A stretch of DNA of 9,343 nt from Bacillota bacterium (GCA_018381595.1 JAGZRP010000021.1:1-9343); one strand, 5' to 3'; counted from the first letter of the stretch, positions 1 through 7,339 are shown. Numbers and translations are program-made. The notes: generated by a model from the letters alone, not told the origin.

Positions 1-798
1 TGAATGAATATCTTCTGTATTCGCAAGTGTATTCTCATATTCCTTTAATTCTTCGTTCAAATTGTTCAAATATTCTTCTAAATGAATGGTTGCGAGTAAG
101 TAACGAATTTCACCACGATCATGATATAAATCATACATATCTTCATAATAAGTGAGTGGTTTATCTACAAAGCCTTTTCTTTTTCCTGTTTCTTCCGTTA
201 TCTTTTTTAAAGAGGGAAGTTCTTCCTTTGTTAATTCTTTTACTGTAATCCCCATTTTTTCTGTTTTACGAATATAGTTTCTAACATTGGAACGAAAACT
301 TTTCATCAATTCTTCTTCTGTTTTTCCCAAATCAATGGAAAACATGTAGCGTACTTGTTCTGGATGTTCCCTTCTCTTAAATCCAATTTTCTTAAGCAAA
401 GAAACGACCGATTCGTGATTTACTCCATTTTCTACGACATTTCCATCAATATCACGTTCATGATAAATTAAATAAGGATCAATTCTCAATATATATCCAT
501 TTTTACTTTTTGTATAGCGAAGAAGTTCCTCAAAAAAGAAAGAAACGAGTTCTTCGTTTTGGAAATCTAATAAAGGACCACGCGATGCATAAAATTCATA
601 TGAATTGAAAAAGTTTTTCTGACTAACTAACATCGTAGCTGCAATGACTTTTTCATTTTCTTTCACACCTAAATATACAACTTCCCATCCCCCTTTTTTT
701 CTTAGCTTTCCAATTTCTGGTGTCTGTAAAAAAGTTTTTAAGGCACTTTCATTTAAATATGTACGAAATTCTTCTTCGGTCAGTTCTCCAAATTTCAT
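1..798 (-). CDS. FemAB/FemX-family peptidyltransferase, C-terminus cut by the window edge
   Basis: The minus-strand frame is open from an ATG at 798 to base 1, giving 266 residues of a protein that should be about 420 long. Proteins of this family transfer amino acids from aminoacyl-tRNA to the lipid II stem peptide at the cytoplasmic membrane, building the peptidoglycan cross-bridge (FemX/FemA/FemB, MurM/MurN). The visible part is the first GNAT-like subdomain, the start of the second (around RKGFVDKPLTYY) and the first turns of the coiled-coil helical arm (from about residue 243). It is clearly paralogous to the gene immediately upstream: both have an IDPY motif, then ERDI-GNV and NH, and a K-GF-D-PL-YY motif in the same order. 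It starts only 7 bases after that gene's stop. Its Shine-Dalgarno (GTAGGA) overlaps that stop codon, so the two are very probably co-transcribed and translationally coupled. The amino acid added cannot be read from sequence. Confidence 0.9.
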   Translation of the reverse strand, partial: MKFGELTEEEFRTYLNESALKTFLQTPEIGKLRKKGGWEVVYLGVKENEKVIAATMLVSQKNFFNSYEFYASRGPLLDFQNEELVSFFFEELLRYTKSKNGYILRIDPYLIYHERDIDGNVVENGVNHESVVSLLKKIGFKRREHPEQVRYMFSIDLGKTEEELMKSFRSNVRNYIRKTEKMGITVKELTKEELPSLKKITEETGKRKGFVDKPLTYYEDMYDLYHDRGEIRYLLATIHLEEYLNNLNEELKEYENTLANTEDIHS

Positions 799-805
799 CG
801 TATTC

Positions 806-2092
806 CTACTTTCTAATTATCTTTTTTAGTTTTCCATATAGTGGAAAGGCAATATGATACATGCGATACATAAATGGATTCATCACGAGATCAAATTCTC
901 CTAAGTATTCCTCAACATGTCCGCCAAAACCGCGTTTTAAATCATATAATCCATACAATTCATTTTTCTTATTTTGAAAATCTCCACTGATTCCATAAAA
1001 ATTATAGCGTTTGAAGCCATGTTCTGCGCCATAGCGAATCATGTGAAAATAGGTAGAATAAGGACTTAAAAAATCTTTATATTCATCATAAGAACCACCA
1101 AATAAGGAAAGAATTTCATTTCCATGTATCATAAAAATAATTCCCCCAAGAGTTAAGATTTCGCCATGTTCTGCAAATAAATTTTGTGCTTCACTCTTTT
1201 TCTTAGAAAGACGTGCTACATTTCCTTTTTCTTGTTCGATTTTTTTCTTTGTTTTATCTGGATTAATTTTTGCATTTGGGTCAGCCAATGCTTTTTCTTT
1301 TTCTAAAATCATTTTTTCTGATTCTTTGATTTCTGCATCTAGGCGTTCAATATATTCTTTTAAATTAATTTCTGCAATAATCACTTTAGCTCCATCTTTT
1401 AAGTCTTCTAACATATTTTTATAATAACTAAGTGGTCTATCTATAAATCCTCTTCTATCAGCAGTATGTTGCATAATTTGCTTAAACTTATCGACTTCAT
1501 CAATCCCAATTTCTCGTGTAATAATTCCTGTTTTCTCATTTTTATGGATTAATTGTCTTGTTTTTGATTCCATATCTTTTAACAATTCATCTGTTGTTTT
1601 CCCCTCTAAATCTAAAACAAATGCCCATCTAGGTTGTAAATCTTCCATATTCAAAGTATAACCATAATGTTTGTATCCTAATTTTTTTAAGTTATCTATT
1701 GCGTCCTGATGATTGAATCCATCAGGAATCACATTTCCATTGATATCTCGTTCTTGTAGTGCAACATAAGGGTCAATTTTCACAAAAATGGCATGATGTT
1801 TCTTTGCAAACGCTTTGATTCCCTTTGTAAAGGTTTCTAATAAAGATTTATCTTGATAGTCGACCAAAAAACCACGAGGTGAATAAAAAAACGATAATCC
1901 AAGTGGTAATTTTTTTTCTAACAACATAGCTCCAGCCTTGATTTCATTCTTTTCTTTTAATCCCACTAAATAATAATTCCAACCATTTCGATGTTTTAAT
2001 TCTCCCCATCCAATGGTTTGATAAAAGCTGCCATGTGGATGACTTTTTTCAAAATTGGTGAACTCTTCTTTGGTTAATTCTATAAATTCCAT
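806..2092 (-). CDS. FemAB/FemX-family aminoacyl-tRNA-dependent peptidyltransferase
   Basis: This is a full-length 428-aa protein, close to the usual 410-425 residues of FemX/MurM enzymes, which attach bridge amino acids to the lipid II stem peptide on the inner face of the membrane. It has two GNAT-like subdomains (about 1-160 and 160-245 plus 310-400). A charged coiled-coil arm at about 245-308 interrupts the second, and the family-typical stretch YFHMIRYGAEHGF then NFYGISGDF lies at 349-372. The basic, hydrophobic C-terminus (about 402-428) could rest on the membrane. There is no signal peptide, as expected for a cytoplasmic tRNA-using enzyme. The ATG at 2092 has an AGGAGA ribosome binding site eight bases upstream. 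It is the first gene of a minus-strand pair with a second FemAB paralogue. Staphylococcal and pneumococcal relatives act in sequence to build a bridge of two or more residues, and the same division of labour is inferred here. Substrate residue unknown. Confidence 0.93.
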   Translation of the reverse strand: MEFIELTKEEFTNFEKSHPHGSFYQTIGWGELKHRNGWNYYLVGLKEKNEIKAGAMLLEKKLPLGLSFFYSPRGFLVDYQDKSLLETFTKGIKAFAKKHHAIFVKIDPYVALQERDINGNVIPDGFNHQDAIDNLKKLGYKHYGYTLNMEDLQPRWAFVLDLEGKTTDELLKDMESKTRQLIHKNEKTGIITREIGIDEVDKFKQIMQHTADRRGFIDRPLSYYKNMLEDLKDGAKVIIAEINLKEYIERLDAEIKESEKMILEKEKALADPNAKINPDKTKKKIEQEKGNVARLSKKKSEAQNLFAEHGEILTLGGIIFMIHGNEILSLFGGSYDEYKDFLSPYSTYFHMIRYGAEHGFKRYNFYGISGDFQNKKNELYGLYDLKRGFGGHVEEYLGEFDLVMNPFMYRMYHIAFPLYGKLKKIIRK

Positions 2093-2140
2093 TATTATCT
2101 TCTCCTAATCATTTTCTTTTGAATCATTAGATCTACTAAT

Positions 2141-2169
2141 AGTATAACCAGTTTTATATTGAGAGTCAA
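2141..2169 (-). promoter_or_regulatory. Vegetative (sigma-A type) promoter of the FemAB operon
   Basis: Read on the minus strand, TTGACT (2169-2164) and TATACT (2146-2141) are separated by exactly 17 bases, each hexamer one mismatch from consensus. Transcription would start near 2134, leaving a leader of about 40 bases before the ATG at 2092. It is the strongest promoter match seen in the window and is oriented only towards the FemAB pair. Confidence 0.85.
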
Positions 2170-2255
2170 CAAAACGAACCGGTAGTTTCTTTTTAAGTGT
2201 TGACGTTTTCTTTACTTTCTCCTTTGCACTTTTTATACATGTTTCAAAAGAGGTG

Positions 2256-2264
2256 TGCTATACT
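2256..2264 (+). promoter_or_regulatory. Extended -10 promoter of the 428-aa gene/rpiB/ywzB operon
   Basis: TGCTATACT is an extended -10 element (TGn followed by TATACT) with no convincing -35 hexamer 16-18 bases upstream. The start point would be near 2271, giving a leader of about 35 bases. It lies in the 213-base divergent gap 2093-2305, back to back with the FemAB promoter. Apart from the two promoters and the ribosome binding sites I see nothing else in that gap. Confidence 0.5.
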
Positions 2265-2305
2265 ATGGGTAGAAATATCGTTTTAAAATAAAGGGGTTTG
2301 ATAAT

Positions 2306-3592
2306 ATGGCAAGTGTAGGAGCAATTTATGAATTAAAAAATGCATTAACGATTCATACAACGGCTAGTTCTTTATATCAAGAATTAACAAAAAATAATTT
2401 ATTACAGTCTTTAAAATTAAATGAATCTATTTTCAAAATTTTAAAGGAGCACCAAATTACACTCAGTTTTGATGAAGTAAACCGTGTTTTTACAAATAGC
2501 CATAATGATCATATAGAACATACCAATCAAGAATTATTTTCTTGTTGTATGGATATGGAAAATTATTTAAAAACATTGCCTGAAACATTAAGCACTGAAG
2601 TATCGACTCCTCATTTTGAAAACAAAAATCAGACTAAAAATCATATTGATACTATTATGAGTGGCGTTGAAACAACCAAAAAGAATATAAATACACGTCT
2701 AAAACGTGTTTGCAAAAATAAACAAGAGATTTTTTGCCAAGATGGTGTTTATACTTTAATTGAAGTAATACGTAAGTCTGCTGAAGTACAAAAAATTAAT
2801 TTTAAAGGGGTAGAACAACAATTGTTAGAATGTTCTAATCACTATTTAAAACAAGTAGATACAAATTATGATAATTTATTTGTAACCTTTTCTGATAATA
2901 TTGATAAGATCATGAAAAAAGCAGGTGCTTTAAAGGAAAACAATCAAGAAATGGAAATGAATCGTGCACAAGGATTTGTTAATAAAAAAGTACAAGAACT
3001 TTCAGGAGCTCAGGAGCCTATGTCTCCTTTTCAAAATGATGCATACCAAGGTACTAGAAAATTTATTAACGATGCTTCTTTACAAATGTATTATCCTGCA
3101 TTAATCGCACAAATTGAATCTTATCGTGCAACAAATCCAAATGTAGAAGAACGTGCTTTTGATATTCTTACTCGTTTTGCTCATGAACAAAAAAATCATA
3201 TGAATCCTGAGGAGATAACAACAATTTCTCATAATATCCTAAAAATGTTAAAAATTGATTCTCATTTCATTTCTTCTCCTCAAAAAAATGAAGATAAAAC
3301 CCAAAATTATATTATTTGCGATCCAGAAAAGGAAAATCCTATTCTTTTCGAACCAAATAAAGCATGTATTAAAACAACAAATGGTAAAGAAATTTATGAA
3401 CCATATACAGTAACATTAGACCAAAACACTATTTCTAAAATGAAACAAGGGGAACAAGTAACTGTTGGTACTAATCTAGTTACAACAGATGGAGTTCATA
3501 TCTATCAAGAATCAATGAAGTTAGGGTCTAAACCAAAAACACTTGTTATGAAAAAACCTGAAGATTTAGAAAAAACAAATGTTATTTTTTAG
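2306..3592 (+). CDS. Unrecognised 428-aa soluble protein, first gene of the rpiB operon
   Basis: I do not recognise this protein. The ATG is preceded nine bases away by AAGGGG and sits behind an extended -10 promoter. There is no signal peptide or membrane segment, so it should be cytoplasmic. Roughly residues 1-320 look mainly alpha-helical and polar. They include a segment rich in His, Asn and Asp (about 63-75) and an acidic, Met-rich stretch at 211-219. The last 100 residues (about 333-428) look richer in beta strand, with several Gly-turns (TTNGKEIYEPYTV, TTDGVHIYQES), suggesting a second small domain. Seven Cys residues are scattered (80, 81, 136, 144, 176, 338, 354) and do not form an obvious zinc-finger spacing. 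The stop is 15 bases before rpiB, whose ribosome binding site lies in the gap, so both are probably on one transcript. Base composition and codon use look like the neighbours. No function is proposed. Confidence 0.85.
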   Translation: MASVGAIYELKNALTIHTTASSLYQELTKNNLLQSLKLNESIFKILKEHQITLSFDEVNRVFTNSHNDHIEHTNQELFSCCMDMENYLKTLPETLSTEVSTPHFENKNQTKNHIDTIMSGVETTKKNINTRLKRVCKNKQEIFCQDGVYTLIEVIRKSAEVQKINFKGVEQQLLECSNHYLKQVDTNYDNLFVTFSDNIDKIMKKAGALKENNQEMEMNRAQGFVNKKVQELSGAQEPMSPFQNDAYQGTRKFINDASLQMYYPALIAQIESYRATNPNVEERAFDILTRFAHEQKNHMNPEEITTISHNILKMLKIDSHFISSPQKNEDKTQNYIICDPEKENPILFEPNKACIKTTNGKEIYEPYTVTLDQNTISKMKQGEQVTVGTNLVTTDGVHIYQESMKLGSKPKTLVMKKPEDLEKTNVIF

Positions 3593-3607
3593 TGAAAGGA
3601 GACATCT

Positions 3608-4045
3608 ATGAAAGTAGGAATCGGAAATGACCATCATGGTATACTATTAAAAAATAAATTAATTCCATATCTCAAAGAAAAAGGGATTGATGTGATTAAC
3701 TACGGAACTGATACCAGTGAAAGTGTAGACTATACCAATTATGCATTCCAAGTAGGAGAAGCAATTCGCGATAACCAAATTGATTTTGGAATCTTAATTT
3801 GTGGTTCTGGAATTGGAATGAGTATCGCTTGTAATAAAGTTAAAAATGTAAGATGTGCAAAAGTAGATAATGTAAATGAGGCAAGTGTGACTAGAAATGA
3901 CAACGACTCCAATGTAATTGCGCTCAGTGGAAACTTAAAAAAAGAGGACGCTATCGAAATCATTGATACCTTTCTATCAACACCCTTTTCAAACGATGAA
4001 AGACATATCAGAAGAGTAGAAGCAATTAAAAACTATGACAATTAA
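3608..4045 (+). CDS. rpiB: RpiB/LacAB-family sugar-phosphate isomerase (ribose-5-phosphate isomerase B-like)
   Basis: This 145-aa protein has the normal length of RpiB, a cytosolic enzyme that interconverts ribose 5-phosphate and ribulose 5-phosphate. Family marks seen in order: GNDHHG (6-11), VDYTNYA (40-46), the GILICGSGIGMSIACNK block (61-77) with catalytic-base Cys65, SNVIALSG (101-108), and the phosphate-binding ERHIRRVEAI (131-140). The His that opens the sugar ring in E. coli RpiB (His99, in the QHNDTN context) is replaced here by Asp98 (RNDNDSN); the codon is GAC. LacB, the galactose-6-phosphate isomerase subunit, also lacks this His, so the substrate could be another aldose phosphate. 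An AAGGAG ribosome binding site lies in the 15-base gap after the preceding gene. The next gene overlaps its end by 11 bases. In B. subtilis rpiB (ywlF) lies on the same chromosomal stretch upstream of ywzB and spoIID. Confidence 0.88.
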   Translation: MKVGIGNDHHGILLKNKLIPYLKEKGIDVINYGTDTSESVDYTNYAFQVGEAIRDNQIDFGILICGSGIGMSIACNKVKNVRCAKVDNVNEASVTRNDNDSNVIALSGNLKKEDAIEIIDTFLSTPFSNDERHIRRVEAIKNYDN

Positions 4046-4235
4046 AACACTTTTATATATTATTTGTGTTCCATTATCTATCTTTGCTCTTGATTCGATT
4101 AATATTACAAACAAATTCAAAAAAAATAAAGAATTACAAGCAAAATTACTATATTTAATGATAAGTCTTGCACTATCCTATTTAGTAGTTAATTTCTTTT
4201 ATGATTTTTTCTTGAATTCTATGTTTATTCAGTAA
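4035..4235 (+). CDS. ywzB: Small two-helix membrane protein, YwzB/DUF1146 family
   Basis: A 66-aa protein with two hydrophobic segments (about 4-19 and 36-60) joined by a short basic loop. The pattern of a hydrophobic helix, ALDSI, FKKNKELQAKLL, SLALSYLV then NFFYDF matches the DUF1146 family typified by B. subtilis YwzB, about 70-77 aa, whose function is unknown. Location is the cytoplasmic membrane. The ATG lies inside the end of rpiB (11-base overlap) and has no clear Shine-Dalgarno, which implies translational coupling to rpiB. Its stop codon is embedded in the following terminator stem, so it is the last gene of the operon. In B. subtilis ywzB sits between atpC and murAA-spoIID, which supports the assignment by position. 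Family recalled from memory, not searched. Confidence 0.8.
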   Translation: MTIKTLLYIICVPLSIFALDSINITNKFKKNKELQAKLLYLMISLALSYLVVNFFYDFFLNSMFIQ

Positions 4236-4253
4236 GGCGATTCGCCTTTTTTT
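4234..4253 (+). terminator. Rho-independent terminator after ywzB
   Basis: AAGGCG (4234-4239) pairs with CGCCTT (4243-4248) around a three-base loop, and the 3' arm runs into seven consecutive T (4247-4253). The stem begins within the ywzB stop codon. It is short but GC-rich for this sequence and closes the 428-aa gene/rpiB/ywzB operon. Confidence 0.75.
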
Positions 4254-4261
4254 GTTATAAT
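4253..4261 (+). promoter_or_regulatory. Extended -10 promoter of the aminotransferase-GNAT gene
   Basis: TGTTATAAT is a perfect -10 (TATAAT, 4256-4261) with the TGn extension. It abuts the T-run of the preceding terminator, so any -35 would fall inside the terminator stem, and no -35 match is visible there. The start point would be near 4268, right at the AGGAGGT ribosome binding site (4268-4274), so the leader would be only about 13 bases. Confidence 0.5.
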
Positions 4262-4280
4262 AAGTTTAGGAGGTAGTAAG

Positions 4281-6344
4281 ATGTTAATAAAATCCAGTGC
4301 AATTGATAGATTATTAAATGAAAATCCAATGTTAAAGGAAAGAAGATTCGGTCTTCCAAGTATTGGTGGTAGAATGGATGGAGAAAAATTCAATCCTACG
4401 GTTCAAAGTATTGCAGATGCAATTGATTTTTATGGTTATGAAGTAAGAGATGAGAATATCACAACCATTCCAGATATCGATTTAGGAAGTGGAAATCCGA
4501 CAAAATATCCACCTTTTCCTCTTTCTATTGAAGAAATGAAAAAATCTTTGGACTCTTCATTCTTATATAAATATCCATACACAGAAGGTTCTGATGAGAT
4601 ACGTCAGATTCTATTAGATTACATTGAAGATTTAGGATTCGTCAATACATCTCCATATTCTTATGATGATATTGATGACCGTGGTCTATCCGTTCATAAT
4701 ATTACTTTTTTGCCATCGACATCGGTTGCTTTTAATATGATTGTCAACATCATTTCAAAACCGGGAGATGTTATTCTAGTAACAGGTCCCAATTATGGAC
4801 TTTTTACCATCCGTGCAGAACGTGCTGGGGCAGAAGTCGAGGTCATTCCATTAGAAAAAGAAGACAACTTTCTAATTAATCCCCAAAAACTAGCAGATAA
4901 AATCGATGATATCAATGAATCACTACAAAAAGTCTATAATAAAAGAAAGAAATATATCCCGCGTGTTGTTGCTTTTTTAAATGCAAACCCAAATAATCCA
5001 ACTGGAAAAGTCATGGGTGAAAAAGATGTAGAAAGATTGAAACAAATTGGAGAAGTTTGTTACAGACGTGGCGTATTTATAATTGATGATTTGGTTTATC
5101 GTGATTTATCTTATGATGAAAATAATATTGCCAAACCAATTGCAACCATTCCTGGAATGTTTCGTAATACCATTTCTCTATTTGGTCTTTCTAAAAGCTA
5201 TGGAATGGCAAGCCTAAGAGCTGGTTTTGTTGTAGCAGATGAAATGATTATTCGCGAATTAGTCAATCGGATTTTCCAAGAAATGGATTCTGCTCCTGAT
5301 ATCATTGGTAGAGCTCTCGCTGGTGCTTTTAATCCCAGTCAGGAAAGAAAAATGATTTATCAGGATTACTTTCAGAATTTAAGAACCATTTACCAAGAAA
5401 AATTTTCTTTGTTAAAAGCATTAGTAGACGGAATTGATTCTATCCCAGATGAAATTACAAAAAATAAAATCATTGATAAAGTTAAAAATACAATCAAAGA
5501 TGAGGAAAAGACAAACACTATTTTAAAAGGATTACCCCACGTTCATTTTCCTAAAAATTTAGAACCTGAATCTGCTTTCTTTGCAATTTTAGATTTTACA
5601 GAATTAAAGGGTATGAAATATCAAAATCGTGTCATTACCAGTGAAAAAGATTTATTGATTTTCTTTTATAAAACATCTAGAGTTCGATTTTTAGTAGGAC
5701 AGTCTATTAGTTGGCCTTATGAAAATGAACTAGTTGGACGTGTTACTTATGCGCTCGATGATGAAAAATTAATTACTGCTCTATCTTATATGAACGATGC
5801 AATTCATCTACTAACGCCTGGTGAAGACTATATTATTAGAAAAAATGAGCTAAAAGATCAGGCACAAATGGCAAAAATAAAAATTGATGGTTGGCGAACT
5901 GCACATGATAAAATTGTTGCATCGAAATATTTAAAAACATTAGATTATGATGAACAAACACAACGTTATATTAGTAGTTTTGAAGAATACAAAGATTTAG
6001 TTTTAGTTGCAGTGAGAAATGAGGAAGTTTTAGGCTATTCTTGCTTTCATTTGAAAGAAGATATGAATAAATATGATTCTGAACTGGTTAGTCTCTATAT
6101 CAAAAAAGAAGAAGCAAATCGGGGAATTGGCTCTGCATTGCTCATCGAAACTGCAAAAGAACTATTAGATCAGCAAAAAGAAAATATGATTATTTGGTGT
6201 TTTTCCGATAACAAAAATGCAATTCATTTCTATGAAGGTTTGGGCGGAATTCATTTGGAAACAAAATATGAGAAAGTAGGAGAAGAAAAACATCTGAAAT
6301 TCGGATTCTATTTTGATTTGAAAACGCTTGTAAATAAAGGATAA
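4281..6344 (+). CDS. Fusion protein: class I/II PLP aminotransferase + GNAT N-acetyltransferase
   Basis: This 687-aa protein has two catalytic modules. Residues about 30-515 form a fold-type I aminotransferase: NPNNPTGK (236-243), the PLP-ring Asp270 with Tyr273 (DLVY), the Schiff-base Lys305 in LSKSYG, phosphate-binding Arg313 in SLRAGF, and a probable carboxylate-binding Arg469 (RVRFLVG). At about 485 residues it is longer than the usual 390-400, with insertions around 205-227 and 385-420. Residues about 516-680 form a GNAT domain: GWRTAHDKIV near its start, the acetyl-CoA loop NRGIGSALL (613-621), and the C-terminal NKNAIHFYEGLGG (644-656). An amino acid or keto acid is therefore probably transaminated and its amine, or a related one, acetylated; the actual substrates are not readable. 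A strong AGGAGGT lies six bases before the ATG. It is monocistronic, with its own promoter and terminator, and occupies the slot held by murAA in B. subtilis. There is no signal peptide, so it is cytosolic. Confidence 0.92.
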   Translation: MLIKSSAIDRLLNENPMLKERRFGLPSIGGRMDGEKFNPTVQSIADAIDFYGYEVRDENITTIPDIDLGSGNPTKYPPFPLSIEEMKKSLDSSFLYKYPYTEGSDEIRQILLDYIEDLGFVNTSPYSYDDIDDRGLSVHNITFLPSTSVAFNMIVNIISKPGDVILVTGPNYGLFTIRAERAGAEVEVIPLEKEDNFLINPQKLADKIDDINESLQKVYNKRKKYIPRVVAFLNANPNNPTGKVMGEKDVERLKQIGEVCYRRGVFIIDDLVYRDLSYDENNIAKPIATIPGMFRNTISLFGLSKSYGMASLRAGFVVADEMIIRELVNRIFQEMDSAPDIIGRALAGAFNPSQERKMIYQDYFQNLRTIYQEKFSLLKALVDGIDSIPDEITKNKIIDKVKNTIKDEEKTNTILKGLPHVHFPKNLEPESAFFAILDFTELKGMKYQNRVITSEKDLLIFFYKTSRVRFLVGQSISWPYENELVGRVTYALDDEKLITALSYMNDAIHLLTPGEDYIIRKNELKDQAQMAKIKIDGWRTAHDKIVASKYLKTLDYDEQTQRYISSFEEYKDLVLVAVRNEEVLGYSCFHLKEDMNKYDSELVSLYIKKEEANRGIGSALLIETAKELLDQQKENMIIWCFSDNKNAIHFYEGLGGIHLETKYEKVGEEKHLKFGFYFDLKTLVNKG

Positions 6345-6349
6345 AAAAA

Positions 6350-6379
6350 GATAAGCACATTTTGTTGCTTATCCTTTTT
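6350..6379 (+). terminator. Rho-independent terminator after the aminotransferase-GNAT gene
   Basis: GATAAGCA (6350-6357) pairs with TGCTTATC (6366-6373) around an eight-base loop, followed by five T (6375-6379). An A-tract precedes the 5' arm, so it might work weakly in the other direction too, although no minus-strand gene approaches it. It starts six bases after the stop codon. Confidence 0.85.
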
Positions 6380-6409
6380 CTTCCGACAAATTTTTTCTAT
6401 TTTTTTGGA

Positions 6410-6415
6410 TATACT
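6410..6415 (+). promoter_or_regulatory. Possible -10 element of spoIID
   Basis: TATACT lies six bases before the spoIID ATG at 6422, so a start point at the usual distance would fall on or next to the A of the ATG. No good sigma-A -35 is found at 16-18 bases. As a sigma-E -10 (CATACA-T) it matches only in the ATAC core. In B. subtilis spoIID is a sigma-E gene, so a sporulation promoter is expected here, but the sequence does not settle which sigma factor is used. Confidence 0.3.
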
Positions 6416-6421
6416 AGTGTT

Positions 6422-7339
6422 ATGAAAAAGATAATCATTACAACATTTATTATTCTTTTGGTTCCTTTTCTTATCGTATCTATTTTTGTGAGACAAAATA
6501 GTATTCACTTTGAATTTAAAAAAAATACGATAGTACGTGTCAAACGAGAAAAAACGGGTGCAATTGAGCAAGTTCCCTTTGAAAATTACGTAGTTGGAGT
6601 GCTTGCAGGAGAAATGCCTACTACGTTTCCAATGGAAGCTTTAAAAGCACAAGCAGTAGCTGCCCGCACCTATGTCATGAGAAAAATGGAGTATGCAAAA
6701 GAACAAGACTATGATATTGTTGATACCGTATCCAATCAAGTTTATTATAATGAAGAGGAGCTAAAAACTCGTTGGAAAAATGACTACGATGAGAAAATGA
6801 ATCGCATTAAAAAAGCAGTACTGGAAACGAAAGGAGAATATCTTTCCTATCAAGGACAAATCGCACAAGCTTTTTTCTTTTCTACTAGTACTGGATATAC
6901 AGAAAATTGTGAGGAGGTCTTTCAAGAAAGTTTACCCTATTTAAAAAGTGTGAAATCTGATTGGGAAAAAGAGGTATCCCCAGTTTTTGAAGATGGAAAA
7001 ACATTTACACTAACAGAATTTTATCAAAAACTAAACCTAGACTATAATCAAACACTTAGTGTAGAAGTCACCGCGAAAACTTCAACAGGACGTGTTAAAA
7101 AAATAAAAATCAATGGAAAAGAACTAACTGGAAACGATGTTTATAAAGCTCTTGGCATTCGTTCCACTTATTTTGATATCAAACAAAACGGAGAAGAAGT
7201 GATTGTCTCTACCAAAGGATTTGGACATGGTGTTGGTATGAGCCAATATGGCGCATATGGTATGGCAAAACAAGGAGCAGATTATCAAAAAATTTTAAAA
7301 TATTACTATCAGGGAATAGATATTAAAAAAATTGAATAA
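6422..7339 (+). CDS. spoIID: Stage II sporulation protein D, SpoIID lytic transglycosylase
   Basis: SpoIID is a membrane-anchored peptidoglycan hydrolase of the SpoIID-SpoIIM-SpoIIP machine, which thins septal wall and drives the mother cell membrane around the forespore. It is 305 aa (B. subtilis about 343). Visible are KK plus one membrane segment (about 3-24), the signature ENYVVGVLAGEMPTTFP (54-70) with catalytic Glu64, ALKAQAVAARTYV (73-85), STSTGYTEN (154-162), and the C-terminal GFGHGVGMSQYGAYGMA (266-282). The ATG at 6422 is chosen because it places MKK directly before the membrane helix; an in-frame TTG at 6362 lies inside the upstream terminator hairpin. No Shine-Dalgarno is present at the right distance (nearest GGA about 12 bases away). 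spoIIQ follows after 41 bases, the same neighbourhood as in B. subtilis. Identity is secure. Confidence 0.96.
   Translation: MKKIIITTFIILLVPFLIVSIFVRQNSIHFEFKKNTIVRVKREKTGAIEQVPFENYVVGVLAGEMPTTFPMEALKAQAVAARTYVMRKMEYAKEQDYDIVDTVSNQVYYNEEELKTRWKNDYDEKMNRIKKAVLETKGEYLSYQGQIAQAFFFSTSTGYTENCEEVFQESLPYLKSVKSDWEKEVSPVFEDGKTFTLTEFYQKLNLDYNQTLSVEVTAKTSTGRVKKIKINGKELTGNDVYKALGIRSTYFDIKQNGEEVIVSTKGFGHGVGMSQYGAYGMAKQGADYQKILKYYYQGIDIKKIE

Noticed and set aside
644..829. Plus-strand 61-codon frame antisense to the FemAB genes.
   Set aside because: Phe/Ser-rich product typical of reading AT-rich coding DNA backwards, with no ribosome binding site, overlapping two well-supported genes.
806..3592. The FemAB protein (806-2092) and the unknown protein (2306-3592) are both exactly 428 aa and lie head to head, suggesting an inverted duplication.
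   Set aside because: Their sequences show no similarity in composition or motif order, so the equal length is coincidence.
6362..6421. Extended N-terminus of SpoIID from a TTG at 6362.
   Set aside because: The TTG lies in the loop of the upstream terminator, has no ribosome binding site, and would add 20 mostly hydrophobic residues before the natural MKK plus membrane helix.
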